Notes: generated by a model from the sequence alone, not told the origin. DNA of 64,000 nt from Gorsachius magnificus (GCA_034008185.1 CM067087.1:45862090-45926089), one strand, 5' to 3'. Shown: positions 13,141 to 25,472, counted from the stretch's first letter. A program made the numbers and translations.

Positions 13141-16100
13141 AAGTCTTATCAAGTATATAAATGCAATGTAAGGAATGAAAGTGTTACCTGCAATTTTTTG
13201 TATTAGTGGCGAACTGACGCTAATTATGTTATAGTTTCACTAGTAAAGGAGGTTTCTCTTGCAATGTGTAGGACCCTATAAATACATTGCTGATATCACA
13301 GTCGTATAAATGCTTGTGATAAAGTATTTTGACAAAGGTCACAGCACAAGTCTGTGCCACTGTGAACTTAGCATAGATCTTGTTGTGGTATTAAGGCTTT
13401 AATTTTGGCAGTAGTAAGCAAGGAAACATTATGAATGAAGACCTCCCAGGCAGTAGCAAATAAGACAAAGAGGAAAAGATCCCCCCAAACTCACCATGGT
13501 TTTGGGAAAAGACCAGTGGAAATGCTGATCGTTAAGGTAGCTTCCTAGTTAGCATGTGTGTAACTTGAAAGAATAAAATCAGAGCTCTGGTGATCTGTAT
13601 GTGCTGTGTTGGAACCATTTTCAGTGAAAACAATGTGAATGGTTCAGGCGTAGGAAACTGGCAATAGTGTTATTAATTGCTACTATAGGCTTGGCATATG
13701 TTGAATTCAGGAGTATGGTTTGCCGTGAAAAATAAGATGCCCAATAGATATCCGTCCACACGTGTGGATATAGGTAGGTATTTGATAGCAAATTTAGCTT
13801 GGGAAAACAAATAGATTTTGGTCGAATGGTGTGTGGCAATGAGGTTCTTTGGCAACTTCCCTGAGATCACTTATGCTTTCCTCTGCTAGACTGAAAGGGT
13901 TAAGCATTAGTTTGAATACAGCAATAACCTGCTAGCCTTGCTGGAGCTGATTGCTTTCCTCTTACTTCATTTTTCTTTTTTTTTTTTTTTTTTGTTAGCA
14001 GAGGAATGTTTAATCATGCCTCTCTGTTTTAAATATAACTTTCTGGTTTTCCCTGGAGTGATTTTTAGAGTGGCTAATCAGAGGGGCGAACCTGAAAAGG
14101 CAAGAAATATTTAATTAGTGTCTTGTCTTCTGACTAGCCAACAGCCCTAACCAGATGCCTTCACTTCAGAGACATCCAAGTAATCAGCCTGGTAACGTCA
14201 CTGCATTGCACATCAGGCACCTGGCAAGTTGAACACTAACTGCGTCCCAGAAAATGTCTGCTAAGGAAGGCTACTTCTGAAAATAACTTTCAAAACCTGA
14301 TAACGAGCCTCACACAGGGCTGAAAGCAAACCGCTTTTTCTATATTGCGCTGTATTCCGGTCCTTACAACTATTAGGCGCTATAAAAAATACCCCAGGAA
14401 ACCAGTATAACAAAGAACCAGTTAATGGTGGTTTTGTCTCAGCGGAGAGAGGGGAAAAAAAAAAGGCAGTATGGAGAGTAAAAAGAGCGAGGATTTTCTC
14501 TTGATGATATGGTTTCATGCAGTATAACTTCCCAGCTTCTATTCAAAGTCCTACTGACATCTTGGTATGCAATTTCAGTCAGCAGAGCAGGAACTGTATA
14601 TAAACCCCCTGTCTTTATGGTTAATGAGAATTGTGTAAATAACTTGCTAGAGAACGTATTGAAAATATATAATTCACTGCTAAATATGAATGCAGATGTC
14701 AGGGAAGACGAACTAAATTTGCTAGGCCTGCTGCAATGTGCTCTGCAATGGATAATTCAAATAATATGTACATATGATATTTTTGGCGTATAACTGCTCT
14801 ACGCAGAGTTAGCACTGGATTCTGTAATAGTAACGTGCGTGCAGGATGCATTTGCTATCTTGGGCACGTTATTGGTTACACGGTACTGGCTGAGAGCCAC
14901 GTACACCTCAGATATGCTAAGTTATGGGAAATGAGCCTTATTTTTATCCAGAAAACCACTATTTGCCAGAAAAGCATGGCTCTGGTAAGTATTGACTTTA
15001 CCAGGTGAACTTAATAGGCTGCTTGCCATCACTGTGGGCTCCAGTGGGGTGGCATTTTGCCTTCTCTCCCTGCATTTCTTAATGTTTATCTTAAGCCCTG
15101 TCTACGTCTAGGCTTAAATTCCTCCCTTGGCTAGAACCGGCCTTTTTGCAGGAACCAGAGGTACATGGAAGGGGTTTGGTGACCGGGTGGGGCAGAATGT
15201 TAGAGAAGCTCAAACCTAAATTTTATGCTCCCCAAAAGCTGTTAGGGTTTGCGTATCTGTCGCTGCTTTGGCCTTTTTTGGAGACAAAAGCGCTCTGCAA
15301 AAATGCAATTTCAAATTCAGAGGATACAGCATCTTAGTTTGTGCTCATTTCTAGGTGGATGCTGCTTTATAAAAATAAGCCTGACGTGAATCTTTCCCTC
15401 CCACAGAAGCTAACTATGTTCCCTGCAGCACTCCAAAGCCCAACTCATTCCTGTTTATTGGCCCAACTTCAGATAAAGGCTTTACCTGCCCCCAGTGCAA
15501 ACTTAGGGGTCTTTCTCATGTTGGAAATAATTTGCTTTGGAAGCATTAAATCGGGAACACAGGTTTTAGGAAAATATCATCCGTTTTGACTTCAGCTTAA
15601 TCTGTGTGCTGAGCTACAAATCTGTGCCTCTCATTACCAATCCCTATTTTGTGGAGTGTTCCCCTTAACGGTACTGCAAGGGTGAGAGGAGTAGTCACAG
15701 AAGCAAAAAAAAAAACACAACACACCAACAACCAAAAAGCCAACCCCAAAGCTCTCTAATGAAACACATCGTGGAATCAATATGCTACGATAGTTTCTGA
15801 GGAACTTTATATTCTGTGCACCATACTGAAATCTCCTTTATAGATTGCCTTTGTAATACAAAATTTGTCAGTCCTCCGCTGTGAGTCCATCCAAGATCAA
15901 ACCAAACCCAGGCTGGTGTAAATACTGCATGTGAAAACCAAACAATCAGGCAAAAGTCAAAGCTGATACCAGTACCTCCTCTTGATAGGGCTGTAGCTCA
16001 AAATGCCTGTTGGACTTTGAAGCAAGAGCATCAGTCTGATAGCGTTCACGGGGGGAGCTGGCCAGAATGAATGTTTTTTTGGAGGCAACTGTCAGCTGGT

Positions 16101-19100
16101 GTGATGTGACTATATTGTAGCAAGATTTTGAGAGCTGTCATGATTGCTTGGAAAAAGCAATATAATTTCAGGCCAACTAATTTAATCCCTTTGATGCCAA
16201 GAGATTTGCTACTGCTAAGTCCAAACACAGAGATATCTCACCAGCGCTTTTATTAAGGCAAACTATGTGAAAGGTTCGCTCCATTTTGATGGACAGGATT
16301 ATTAGGGGAAAGCAATAATTTGCTGAAGCCTTATTTTATGCTATTTCTGGATATGACATTAAAGTTAGCTGCAAGGCCAGCCCTCCCCTCTCTCAGGGTG
16401 GCGTGGATTTGGTAAACTCCACCAGGAATCCTCTCGACAGTATTGTCGGTGTTAGGAACACGGCACATACCCATGCCTCAGGAATAAACAGAAATAGAGC
16501 TCTTCCCTGAAGTAACCTAACCAGAATTCATTCCTCCCTACTTTTTATTGTTTGCTTCACCTCTGTAAAGCTTTTCAGCATTTATATTCATTTTACACTG
16601 TCAAAAGCTGAACAGGAGTAAGATAACAAATGGTTCTGGTAGCAGCTGTCACCACCTACTGTCTGTGTATGCCTGTGTGAATCTCTAAATGGAAATAAAG
16701 TACTTTAATAACACATTTTCTCTAAACTGTCCTCATGGATAAAGTTACTCTCAAATCAGTCTATGAACACTTTCCAATTCGGTGCCCACTTCAGCCTGCA
16801 TCTCAGCCTCTGCAGAGGAGACAATGTAGCTATGCAGCAGGATGATTTAAAGAGGTTTCAGACAGAAAATTCTTTAACAGCACACCTTCTGCGATCGCCG
16901 CTTGCCTGTGTGAGCTGCTTTTGGCATTTGAGCTGTCTCCTAACTTGCCTAATCTTCTCCCTATAAATTAAGCCCATCGTCATTGCATCTTTGTGCTGCG
17001 CTGGCTCTAGCCAGGAAGCACCTAGAGCCACAAATTAAACACGAATTGCTCTGCCCTCCCTGTTCCTGTAAGATACCTTCCAGGAGCAGATGGCAGCTGA
17101 GAGGATAAATATCTCCAATTTCTTAGGGCCCTGAACATGAGAGAAACTCCACTTTGAGAGTGGCTCTAAGGCATCCCTTTACACTGAGAGATGTGAGGTT
17201 GCAGCGCAGATTGGGGTTTCTCTGCTCTTGGGTATCACAGTGCTTGTGATACGCGTAGGGAGCTGGGGGCTTCAGGCACCTAAAGATTTTTTGGCTGCCC
17301 AGCTTTTGGAGAAGCCCCTTATGGATCCAGCCATGCCCTGAGTCACGCATGATGCTGAGTGTTGAGCAAAAGTCCGAGCCCAAGTCTTTCAAGATGGGCT
17401 GGTGCCTCATCCAAGGCTGTCCCACCCAAGTCTTTTTTTTTCCTCTTTGTTTTTTTTCTCCTTGTGTTACCTATTGAGGAATCTACTACAGGGACCTTGT
17501 CTCCGTTTCACAGGGGTTGTAAACCACGTGGCTTGCACATGTTCAGGTCAGTGAGGCTTTTGACTGTAAGTGACAAGTGGTGGGCGATTATTATTTTTAA
17601 TCAAATATTATACTGGTTAACATTTAGAAAGGGTGGAGAAAATATTTGGTGCTTTTAAGCACCTGTCACCTCCAGGTAGATAATTAATAGTATGTGAGGA
17701 AGCCAATTAAGTCAATTTCTAATTAACTCTATCTGCTTTGGCACCAAAATGATTGGAAAATACGGTCTACCTTTTCTGGAATAGGGATTTTGCTCTTGTA
17801 CACACACATACGAGTGAGGAAATATATTGTTTTAGGGTCAATTCTTCGTATTCCTTTGAGGAAAAAAAGCCCTTTATAAGCCAGATAAGTAACAGCAGTT
17901 CAGGCAAGAAGAACGGGGACACGGATCCTTACAGACAAATAGCTGTGCAGCTCCTCAGGTTTATTTCATGGTGATGGGCATGCTGGAAATGTCTAGAAGA
18001 TTAATAGATTCAAATTCAGTGATCAAAAAATGGGAGCATGTCCAAATGGATCATTATAACAGATTCCCACCTCTATCCCACAAGCCATATTTGAGCCATC
18101 TGTAAGCCTCACATTCCCGGTCTAAAATCTTCTGCAGTCATAAAAGACAATCAGTGGGGGGAAAAAAAAAAAAAATCAGTTTCTTGGCTTTGCAGCCTAA
18201 AAATATAGTGATGGGACTATAGGGAGAAGAAAAACTGCTGTTTTCTGGGCTTTTTTTGTGTGTGTGTTTTCTTTTTTTGTTTTGTTTTTTGTGTTTTTTT
18301 TTAAGCAAGTTAAATGGGTAGACCATATTTAGGAACCTACTTTGTTATTGAAGCTTAAAAGAGTATTTCTAGGGAGTGAAGTTGGCGTCTCACGCTCGGG
18401 CTTTGGGGGATCAGCATCTGCCGTCTTTGATGTTCTCTGCTCAAGAAGTTTCTAGAGGACCCGTGCTGATGAGAAGGAGAATAACTTATGAGTCTAATTT
18501 TTTTAGCTCCAGAAAGTTGGTGTTAAATATTTAGCCTCTCACATGCTTTCCCTTGAGGACTTTCATGGTGTTAAACTGTGCCTAGGCCTTGCACAACTTT
18601 TATTGGTGAGAGGGGATAGGGAAAACTATACAAAGTCCTGTGTTCTACCCCTTTCATTCCAGTGGATGACCAGTAATCCCAGTCACCGTGCTCCATAAAG
18701 CAAGGGATTACACATTGCTATATGCTGATGGCTTCTTGGACCTCAAGACCAACCTGCAAGAAGAGGCAATGTTGGGGGAGGGAGGGTGAAATGTGGCTGT
18801 GCCCTAGGTGTTCTGCAGCAGCCCGCACTGATCCAATGGTCGCAACAGGGAGCACCTCCAAACACCCTACTCCTGCCGTGCTCCCAAGGCTGCCCTTGCA
18901 GCAATGCCTCTTGGAAAGCTGCCTGTGCTTTTCTAATGTGCTCTACCAGTGGATAGACTGCTCAGGATGAAACTCTTTTCATGTAGGTGTTTATAGAGGA
19001 AATACTCTTTTTTTTTTTTTTTTGCTTCTCATATTCCAAAATCGATGGAAGGCGTGGTTGAACCATGCTGCCTAACTCTATATTGGCATGTAATTATGTC

Positions 19101-20794
19101 CACGAGGCACCAGCCACAGCCCCTTTCAAAACATTTGCTCTTTGCAGATATTGTTGCCTGGAAGAGGGAGTGTGGTCTTGACAAAACCTTCTCTGCAAGC
19201 AGTGAATCACAAGGCAATGAACCACAGGAAAGGTTAATCTAAAAGCCCAAGGTGTGCAAAAAAGATGTCACAAATGTTTATCTCCCTGCCATAGGAGCGG
19301 TGCCCGTTATAGCCATCTGTGGAAAATGGAGATATTCCAGCTTGTGGAAGGCACCACAACAGCACTCTGGTGAATTAATCACAACGCTGTTGGAGGCCTT
19401 CACCTCACACGTGGGACGCATTTCGTGTCGCTGAGATATTCTATGCCGAAAGCTGTGCGCTGAGATACTGGGGACTTCTTTCCGTGCACAGCAGTCATGA
19501 ACCTTTCCCATTTATTTTTTAGTCGCGGGGGAGGATTATTTTCAGAACAACAGGGTCTGAAATTTAAATTTGGGCAGGTTTTAAACAGGCTGATGTTTCT
19601 GAAGTCTTTTATGCTCTCTGATATTAGGAGATTAGTTTGAGACACGATCTTTCGATCCTCGTAATGGTTTAATGTTATTTTGTAGCTAAGCTGTTAATAA
19701 TTGGCTAGAGATTTTATAGATATACGTATATGGTTTCCACTGAGGTTTTAAGCTAAAGAGTGATTTCTCATACCCTCCATATCCCAGTCCAGATGTTCAA
19801 ATCCTATTTCCTTACATTCCAACAGATGGATGCCAAAAATTTAGGGAAATTTACAGTGTTTCTCAATATAGTATATATAATATACTGTATTATCAAGTTA
19901 GGAGATAGAAGAGCAAAGGATATTGCCCCAATTTCTTCAGCTATTTTCCTCACTAGTGATAGAATGTACTTAATTCTTGAGGTCTGTTGGCAAGAGTTCT
20001 CCAAGGGAGTGTTATTTTCTCCTCTCCTGGGCCAACTATAACGCAGCTGACTAATGCTAAGTCCCTCCTGATTAATTTAATGGTAGCTAAATAGTGCAGA
20101 AATAGCAAGAAGCCACCAATTCTTCTCTTGATAACACTGCCTTCCCCATGTCTGCTGTAATCAGCAGCATGCTGTCCGATGTATCAAAGTCTCTAAATTA
20201 AACAAGAATTTCAGTTTTTCTTTCTGACTAGTAAATTTCCTTTTATTTTTTTTTTCCAAATCCAATAATTTCAGTCCTAGACTTTCAGAACTGCCTGTTA
20301 TTTGCATGTCTGAAAACCAGAATGATCTAAAGAACAATAATATGACATGAACATATAGATCTAGACCAGATGTTTTGGCTTAAAGAAAAGCCAAGAAATA
20401 TATGATATTTGTAACATATAAGGTAATGCTAACTTTAGCAATACTACTCAAAATGACCTCCAAGCACACGCTTTTTGGGATCAGGGTATCTAACTGAAAA
20501 TGTTGTAATGTCAGACTAAAGCCTTAGTTTCCTTAAATCTGAAAAATGTCTGTAAACATTTTGCATCAAAACCCATAACTTTGAATTTCCTGACCCTTGA
20601 GCTTGTTGTGTACCACGCTTCTCTTTGCCCACGTGAAAATGCAGAGGAATTTTTGTTTATTTCTTCAAAATGCAATGGGCAGAACAACCACAGTTCCAAT
20701 CTCAGTAGCTTAAGTCTTCTGATTTTCCCTGCATCGTCTCCAGTTTGCCTAGATCTGAACCAACAAGCAAATCAGATGATGTAGACAGAAGCAA
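13141..20794. other. SPATA16 intron, no recognised exon
   Basis: No gene is recognised. It holds T18 at 13976-13993, T16 at 19008-19023, a G/T-rich simple stretch near 18247-18303, and a 14-bp perfect palindrome with a CACGTG core at 13755-13768. Open frames are at most 100 codons and unrecognised. Confidence 0.6.
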
Positions 20795-21152
20795 CAAAAA
20801 TGATACAGAGCTTTAGAAAACACGACCTGGGAGGAAACACTAAGACAATTGAATATATTTCATTTGAGAAGACGGAAAAGAGATATGCTAAGAGGTTGTA
20901 AGTACAGAGAGAATACCCTTATTAGACATGCTCTTCATGTCCAATAAGGGTAAAAAAAAAACCCCAACAGTATGGGCTATTCTACACCATGAAAGATTGG
21001 GAAAAACTTTCTATCAACTTGCTCTCAATGGAGATTTTTAGAAACAGAATACAGAAATGTCTTCCAGGGATATTCTGGATTTTGCTTCTGAGGAGAGCTG
21101 GATTAAGAGTTTTCTGAGAAGCCCCAGCCCTACAATTCTGTGATTTCCTAAT
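20795..21152 (+). mobile_element. Ancient, decayed CR1-like LINE fragment
   Basis: The order of weakly conserved segments follows a CR1/L3-type 3' region: CAAAAATGATACAGAGCTTT, ACGACCTGGGAGG, a GAGAAGACGG segment, GGGAAAAACTTTCT, GGAGATTTTTAGAAACAG, AGCCCCAGCCCTACAATTCT and a final GTGATT. No intact reading frame remains. It is far more diverged than the other CR1 copies here, suggesting an old insertion. A hairpin at 20914-20952 interrupts the match. Confidence 0.7.
20914..20952. repeat. 17-bp near-perfect inverted repeat with 5-nt loop
   Basis: The left arm TACCCTTATTAGACATG (20914-20930) and right arm CATGTCCAATAAGGGTA (20936-20952) are reverse complements at 16 of 17 positions, with loop CTCTT. 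It lies inside the old CR1-like copy, where the family is not expected to have such a palindrome. Confidence 0.95.
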
Positions 21153-23426
21153 CATTCTGTCCACAGTCCCAGGAAGGAATTCTTTAATCCCCACTTATTC
21201 TTTCACCAGGATGTCTATTGCCTAGCCTTTCCGTTTCCTCTTAGAGGGAGACAAGTCCTCCTTCCCTCTCAAGTGGCAAGTGCTTTTGTCCCCATCACAG
21301 CTCATTTCTGAATGTAGGGAAAAAAAACACCCCAACCTAAAAAGGATGGCACTTTCTAACTTTACTCGCTCACTGCTATAATATTTATTGTTTTAAAATA
21401 AAATGCCTTCAATACAGTAGAAAAAAAAAAAAGGAATAGGATATTTGCTTGTCAACTGCAAACCTCTAATGTTTTACAAATGCTTTTGAATTAAGTTTGG
21501 CGGTGCAGCCCTGAAACAAGCGTAGTTGGGCCCTTTTTCAGGATGTCAAGTGCGTAGCTGAAGTGATTGGGGTCAGAGCGGAGATGAAACATTAGGGAGA
21601 GTCCAGCTTGCAAGTCCTCTGTTCTAATCACCAACCATATTCCTGTAAAGTGGCAAATTATTTATTTAGTTTATTTGAGAAGTAGACACAGGCCTTTAAA
21701 ATCCGTTCAGCTACTAAGAGTGGGTTTTTTTTGTACCATGTATGATGGGAAAAAGTCAAGCCCTCATCTGCACGGTAAACGCTGGCAGCTGGGTTAATTG
21801 TGGGGATATGGGGCATCTTTCACGGTTTACAAGACAGCTACGCTCTTGGAGATACTGTTTTCAAAATGCTCTAATGCTACCTCTTTGAAAGCAGCCTTTG
21901 GCTGCAGAGTGCTACTATTTAACAGGTTTAACATGACTAAAAATTGAGAGGCTGATGCCATTATTAAATTTCATTCTGCACAAGAGCAAACAGTTTATCA
22001 TAGTCTGTTCCCAGCAATTGTAATCCAATTTTTGTTATCTTACATTGTTTAAAAAAGAGAGAAAGAGGGAGAAAGATACTGTACATCAATCTGATAAAAA
22101 TGTTTAAATAACTAGTGCTTTTTTGTGATTATGTCGGTTTTATAGCAGCATTATGGAAACACGACAGGGTAACTAAAATCTGATTACGTCTAAGTCCTTG
22201 CCCATTATGTGATTATTATGAACCATGACTTCTACTGGCACATTATGAATTACATGGTCATAATACAAGGGATTTCCAATATAATTAACTGAGATTAGCA
22301 GCACTAGAGAAATCTGGGAATAATGATACAACTTGGAAGAATCAGTTTACTGTAAATGCTGCTAGCTCTGGCTTCCAGGAAACAGGGGGCTGGTGGACAC
22401 AACCCTGACTCACCTGCTGGGGCTTCCTATGCCTCCTCTCTCTTCCCTCCCCTTGTGGAATTAATTGCAACCTTGCCAGAGTGTTAGGAACTTCGTCTTT
22501 TACTCTTTTCTTCTCATATTATACTGATAAAACTCAAGGCTGGCTAAGATCCTCAAAAATGTCAGAGGTCTTTAGATACCTCCTGGTGGAGGGGCTCAGC
22601 CTGAAACTGGAAAGGGCTCTGCTTTTGAAAACACAGAAATATCTACTTATTGAAGAACAGATCCATTTGAGACAGCCCAAGTTTGAGCACTGAAAGGCAG
22701 AAAGTTCATGAAAATCACAGATTAGTTTCAAAGGTCATAGCCAAGGTCATATTATTTCTTTAGTATCTCAGGCAGGCAAGTCTTTCCACAAGAAAAAAAA
22801 TAGCTTTTGGACTTTCAGCTGCTGAAGAGAAAGCCAGCTGTGTCCATAGGGGGTGCTCACTACGCGACCTGTCCTTTCTCATGCAGGAAGAAAAGGATTT
22901 CTACACAGATCCAGTGGCCATCTTCTGGCTTTGGAGGAAAAAAGGGAAATGGTGCACGATGGAAATGCTGTAGGGAAAATAGAGGTCAACAGGGGCCTTT
23001 TGTTTAACCAGAGGGTTGAACATTTCACCCAGTAGTGCATGGATGGCTGGGGTAGAGTGGGAACTCCCCTGATTATTGAGATATCACTTGTCCCTGATAG
23101 AGCTGGGATTAAAAAGAGGAGCTTTTTTCTTTTTTCTTTTCCACTCTATAGGACTTAAATCTCCTCCAGACTTAAATACGGTTGAAGACTTAGAGAAAAA
23201 CACAAAATCACCTGAGATTTTTTGGTTCAGTCCAGTGCCCCTCCCCTTCCATCATTTATTTATAGCTCCTAATTTTCAGATTTCACATGAAATGGCATCT
23301 CAGGGTTTTTATTAAGCCTTACACATCCCAGGTTTGTGTTCTGTGTTCACTTTGATATCATTACACCCCGTCAATACGATGACAGCCTTGCCTGTACTTC
23401 GCTATGGCCATCGTACTTCTTTAACC
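21153..23426. other. SPATA16 intron next to the exon
   Basis: No further exon is recognised. It contains AATAAA at 21397-21402 followed after 18 nt by A12 (21421-21432), which resembles the end of a retroposed transcript, and an imperfect inverted repeat around 22216-22265 (TATTATGAACCATG against CATGGTCATAATA). The open frames here are 83 codons or fewer and unrecognised. Confidence 0.55.
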
Positions 23427-23432
23427 CCATAC
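23427..23432 (-). other. SPATA16: Splice donor (GTATGG) of the SPATA16 exon
   Basis: The minus-strand sequence CTGGAG|GTATGG gives a good AG|GT donor exactly where homology to SPATA16 ends. The residues encoded beyond it (Val-Trp-Gly-stop) do not fit the family, which continues into the TPR domain in the next exon. Confidence 0.8.
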
Positions 23433-24002
23433 CTCCAGTGCTGCTGAGAGCTGCTCCGCGGCTGCTGCGTAATTCTTCTGCCTGTAGCAAGTACTGGCTT
23501 CCCGGAGGGTCCCCTGGAGCCGCTTGTCGATCCGGGGCAAGGCGCTGCCCTGAGGTGCGCTCGGAGCGTCTGTTCCTTTAGAACCACGGTGCGCTGGTCG
23601 TGTGCTCGTAGACACCACAGGCTCAGCAAACTCGAAGGAAACGTCCTCCTCATCAGCGTAGACCAGCTCCATTTCTATGTCCGCTAGGCTTTCCAGAGGA
23701 ATATGAGGCAGAGGTGCTGGGATTGACTGATCACCAGTCTCTAACGTCTCTTCTTTTTCCACAGCTAGTTTTTTGTTGTTTTCTGATTTCCGTTTACGGC
23801 TTGCTCTGTCTACATTGTTACTTTGTTTTTCCTTCTTTTCCTTTGCCATTTTTATTCTCTCCGTTATATTTTCTGCTGCTCCATCCCCAAGGTGGTTTCT
23901 GACCTCTTGCAGTGCTTCTGGAATATCATTCAATTTGCGTGCCGCTACATTTGACTCCTTACAACTATGCATTTGCTGAGAGGCTTCATTCTTGCTATCC
24001 AT
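23433..24002 (-). CDS. SPATA16: SPATA16 first coding exon (190 codons, spermatogenesis-associated protein 16)
   Basis: Known role: SPATA16 is a testis-enriched TPR-containing protein linked to the Golgi and acrosome formation in spermatids; human defects cause globozoospermia. Seen: the minus-strand frame begins with ATG at 24002-24000 in a strong context (A at -3, G at +4) and runs 190 codons to GAG at 23435-23433. The next bases are the splice donor GTATGG, and read-through would stop after only three more codons. From memory of the mammalian protein, three blocks match: the lysine-rich segment at residues 46-78 (ITERIKMAKEKKEKQ, then RKRKSENNKK, NLS-like); PLPHIPLESL at 97-106 followed by MELVYADEEDVSFEFAE (111-127); and LPRIDKRLQ to CYRQKNYAAAAEQL (about 155-185), the start of the TPR region. 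The N-terminal 45 residues and residues 128-154 are poorly conserved. The exon ends in phase 0 after Leu-Glu, as I recall for mammals. Identity is confident; the rest of the protein lies outside the recognised sequence. Confidence 0.92.
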
Positions 24003-24067
24003 GCTTATAAGATTTTTTTGGAAGGCAGTGTTGTTTCTGATGCCACAACTTGAGCAAAGAAAGAGTC
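24003..24067 (-). other. SPATA16: 5' UTR part of the SPATA16 exon
   Basis: This is the inferred 65-nt untranslated part of the exon, between the acceptor AG (24069-24068) and the ATG at 24002. The frame upstream of ATG has no stop codon within these 65 nt, so translation could in principle start in an earlier exon. However, the ATG context is strong and the protein begins Met-Asp, as I recall for mammals, so this ATG is preferred. A transcript would settle the upstream exon and the true cap site. Confidence 0.65.
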
Positions 24068-24100
24068 CTAGGAGAAAATGTAGGAAAGTTAAGAATACTC
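24068..24100 (-). other. SPATA16: Splice acceptor upstream of the SPATA16 exon
   Basis: Reading the minus strand, a branch-point-like TTCTTAAC is followed by a pyrimidine-rich stretch (TTTCCTACATTTTCTCCTAG) and then the exon base G at 24067. The spacing from the putative branch A to the AG is about 20-25 nt, normal for a vertebrate intron. This supports a non-coding exon further upstream (at higher coordinates), as in mammals, where the start codon lies in the second exon. Confidence 0.7.
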
Positions 24101-24165
24101 AAACATTGCAGAGCCAAAAAAAGCCTGCAAATGCTTTCGCCACTATGCATATTGTAGGCACCGTT

Positions 24166-24222
24166 ATAGAATCATAGAATCGTTTAGGTTGCAAAAGACC
24201 TTTAAGATCATCAAGCCCAACC
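24166..24222 (-). mobile_element. CR1 LINE, short 3' end in SPATA16 sense direction
   Basis: On the minus strand this reads GGTTGGGCTTGATGATCTTA, AGGTCTTTTGCAACC, then the tail ATTCTATGATTCTAT, a 57-bp extreme 3' end of CR1. It sits about 100 bp upstream of the SPATA16 exon, just beyond the branch-point region, in the same direction as the gene. It closely resembles the fragment at 58664-58725. Confidence 0.9.
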
Positions 24223-25445
24223 GTTATGAGGGAAAGCTCTTCAATAGTTAGTACATAGAATATCAGACTCACTGTAATTACTTTCCTGTGTAAAAACTTA
24301 AGGCTTCTTAAGTGGTTTTGATAGCTCTTGTTATCAGATGCTTTTTTGTGTAAAGCAATGCCAGTGTATCAGTTTGTTATATCTGCAACAAGAAGGGAAA
24401 AATCTCGCTTTTTAATCAGAAGAAAAAACAACCAAACCCCTGGGACTGATTGATGTGTGTTGTGTGTTGTTACAGGGTGCAAAAAATCACCGTGGCCTGA
24501 TTTTTGAGAGCTAGTAAGCACAGGGACGGAGGTCAGAGAGGGGTGCTCAGAAATCAGGCAGAGTGGATGTATTCCAGAGGGGCACAAGCTCCAAGCTGGG
24601 TCCCAGCTTCAGCTGCATTTGAGGAAAATTCAGATCCGGTTTTGGGTTTCAAAGCCATTTCTGATTAAACCGTCCGCAAAGGACATGAGCGTTGGTACAA
24701 AGACGCAAGCCTGCCCCAGTAGTTAACAGCTTAAATCTCAGTTCTGGGAACTGGTAGTGAATTCAGACTGGTACGACATAGGTGTGGAATGGAGTTCATA
24801 AGCCTCCTCTTAGCAGTTCCTGCACAATAGGAAAGGTGATGTGATCTGCGTTGTAAACTCATAATTGTGCTCGGCTTCAAAGGAAATGTTGATTTTCATC
24901 TGCCCCTGTTGTCTTCAGGGTGAAAAAGCGGAAGGCACAGGTAATTTCCTTCTGTTTTTCCATCAATTGCGAAAAAATCTAATTGTAAATAGCTTTAATC
25001 ATGACTGTCTTTCTGAATGCTTTGCTAAGCATAAGCACCCAGCCTTTAACCTTGGGTTATTGTTTAACAGACCCCTCTACATTTAGTAGCAGTTTAATGT
25101 ACTTAATTCCAGGCACAGATTGTACAAAGGAAAGATACGTAATAAATGCATTCCTCTTTGGCCAGAAACAGATTTTAGACAATAAGCAACTTGTTGAGTT
25201 TCAGCGAGGGCCCTACAGGATGGTGCTACCGTGCTCGTAAAAGCTGCCGGAACGTGCCCTGGATGCCGTGGGATGGTGAACCTTTAGTGCTTAGGGCAAT
25301 GAGCATTAGGCAATGGGCAGATATTTTATAGAAAGGGGTAAAGGGAAGAGGCGAAGGCATTTTTGGCCATATGAAAAGCAGATACTGAATTTTAACCTAA
25401 ATAGGGTTTCAAATCTTTGTTGTTGTGTTTTGTGTGGTGTGTTTG

Positions 25446-25472
25446 TTTTTTTTTTTTTTTTTTTTTTTTTTT
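25446..25472. repeat. 27-nt poly(T) tract
   Basis: A run of 27 T residues. On the minus strand it is directly preceded by AAATAA, so AATAAA merges into the A run. This fits either a retrocopy tail or simple slippage growth. Confidence 0.9.
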
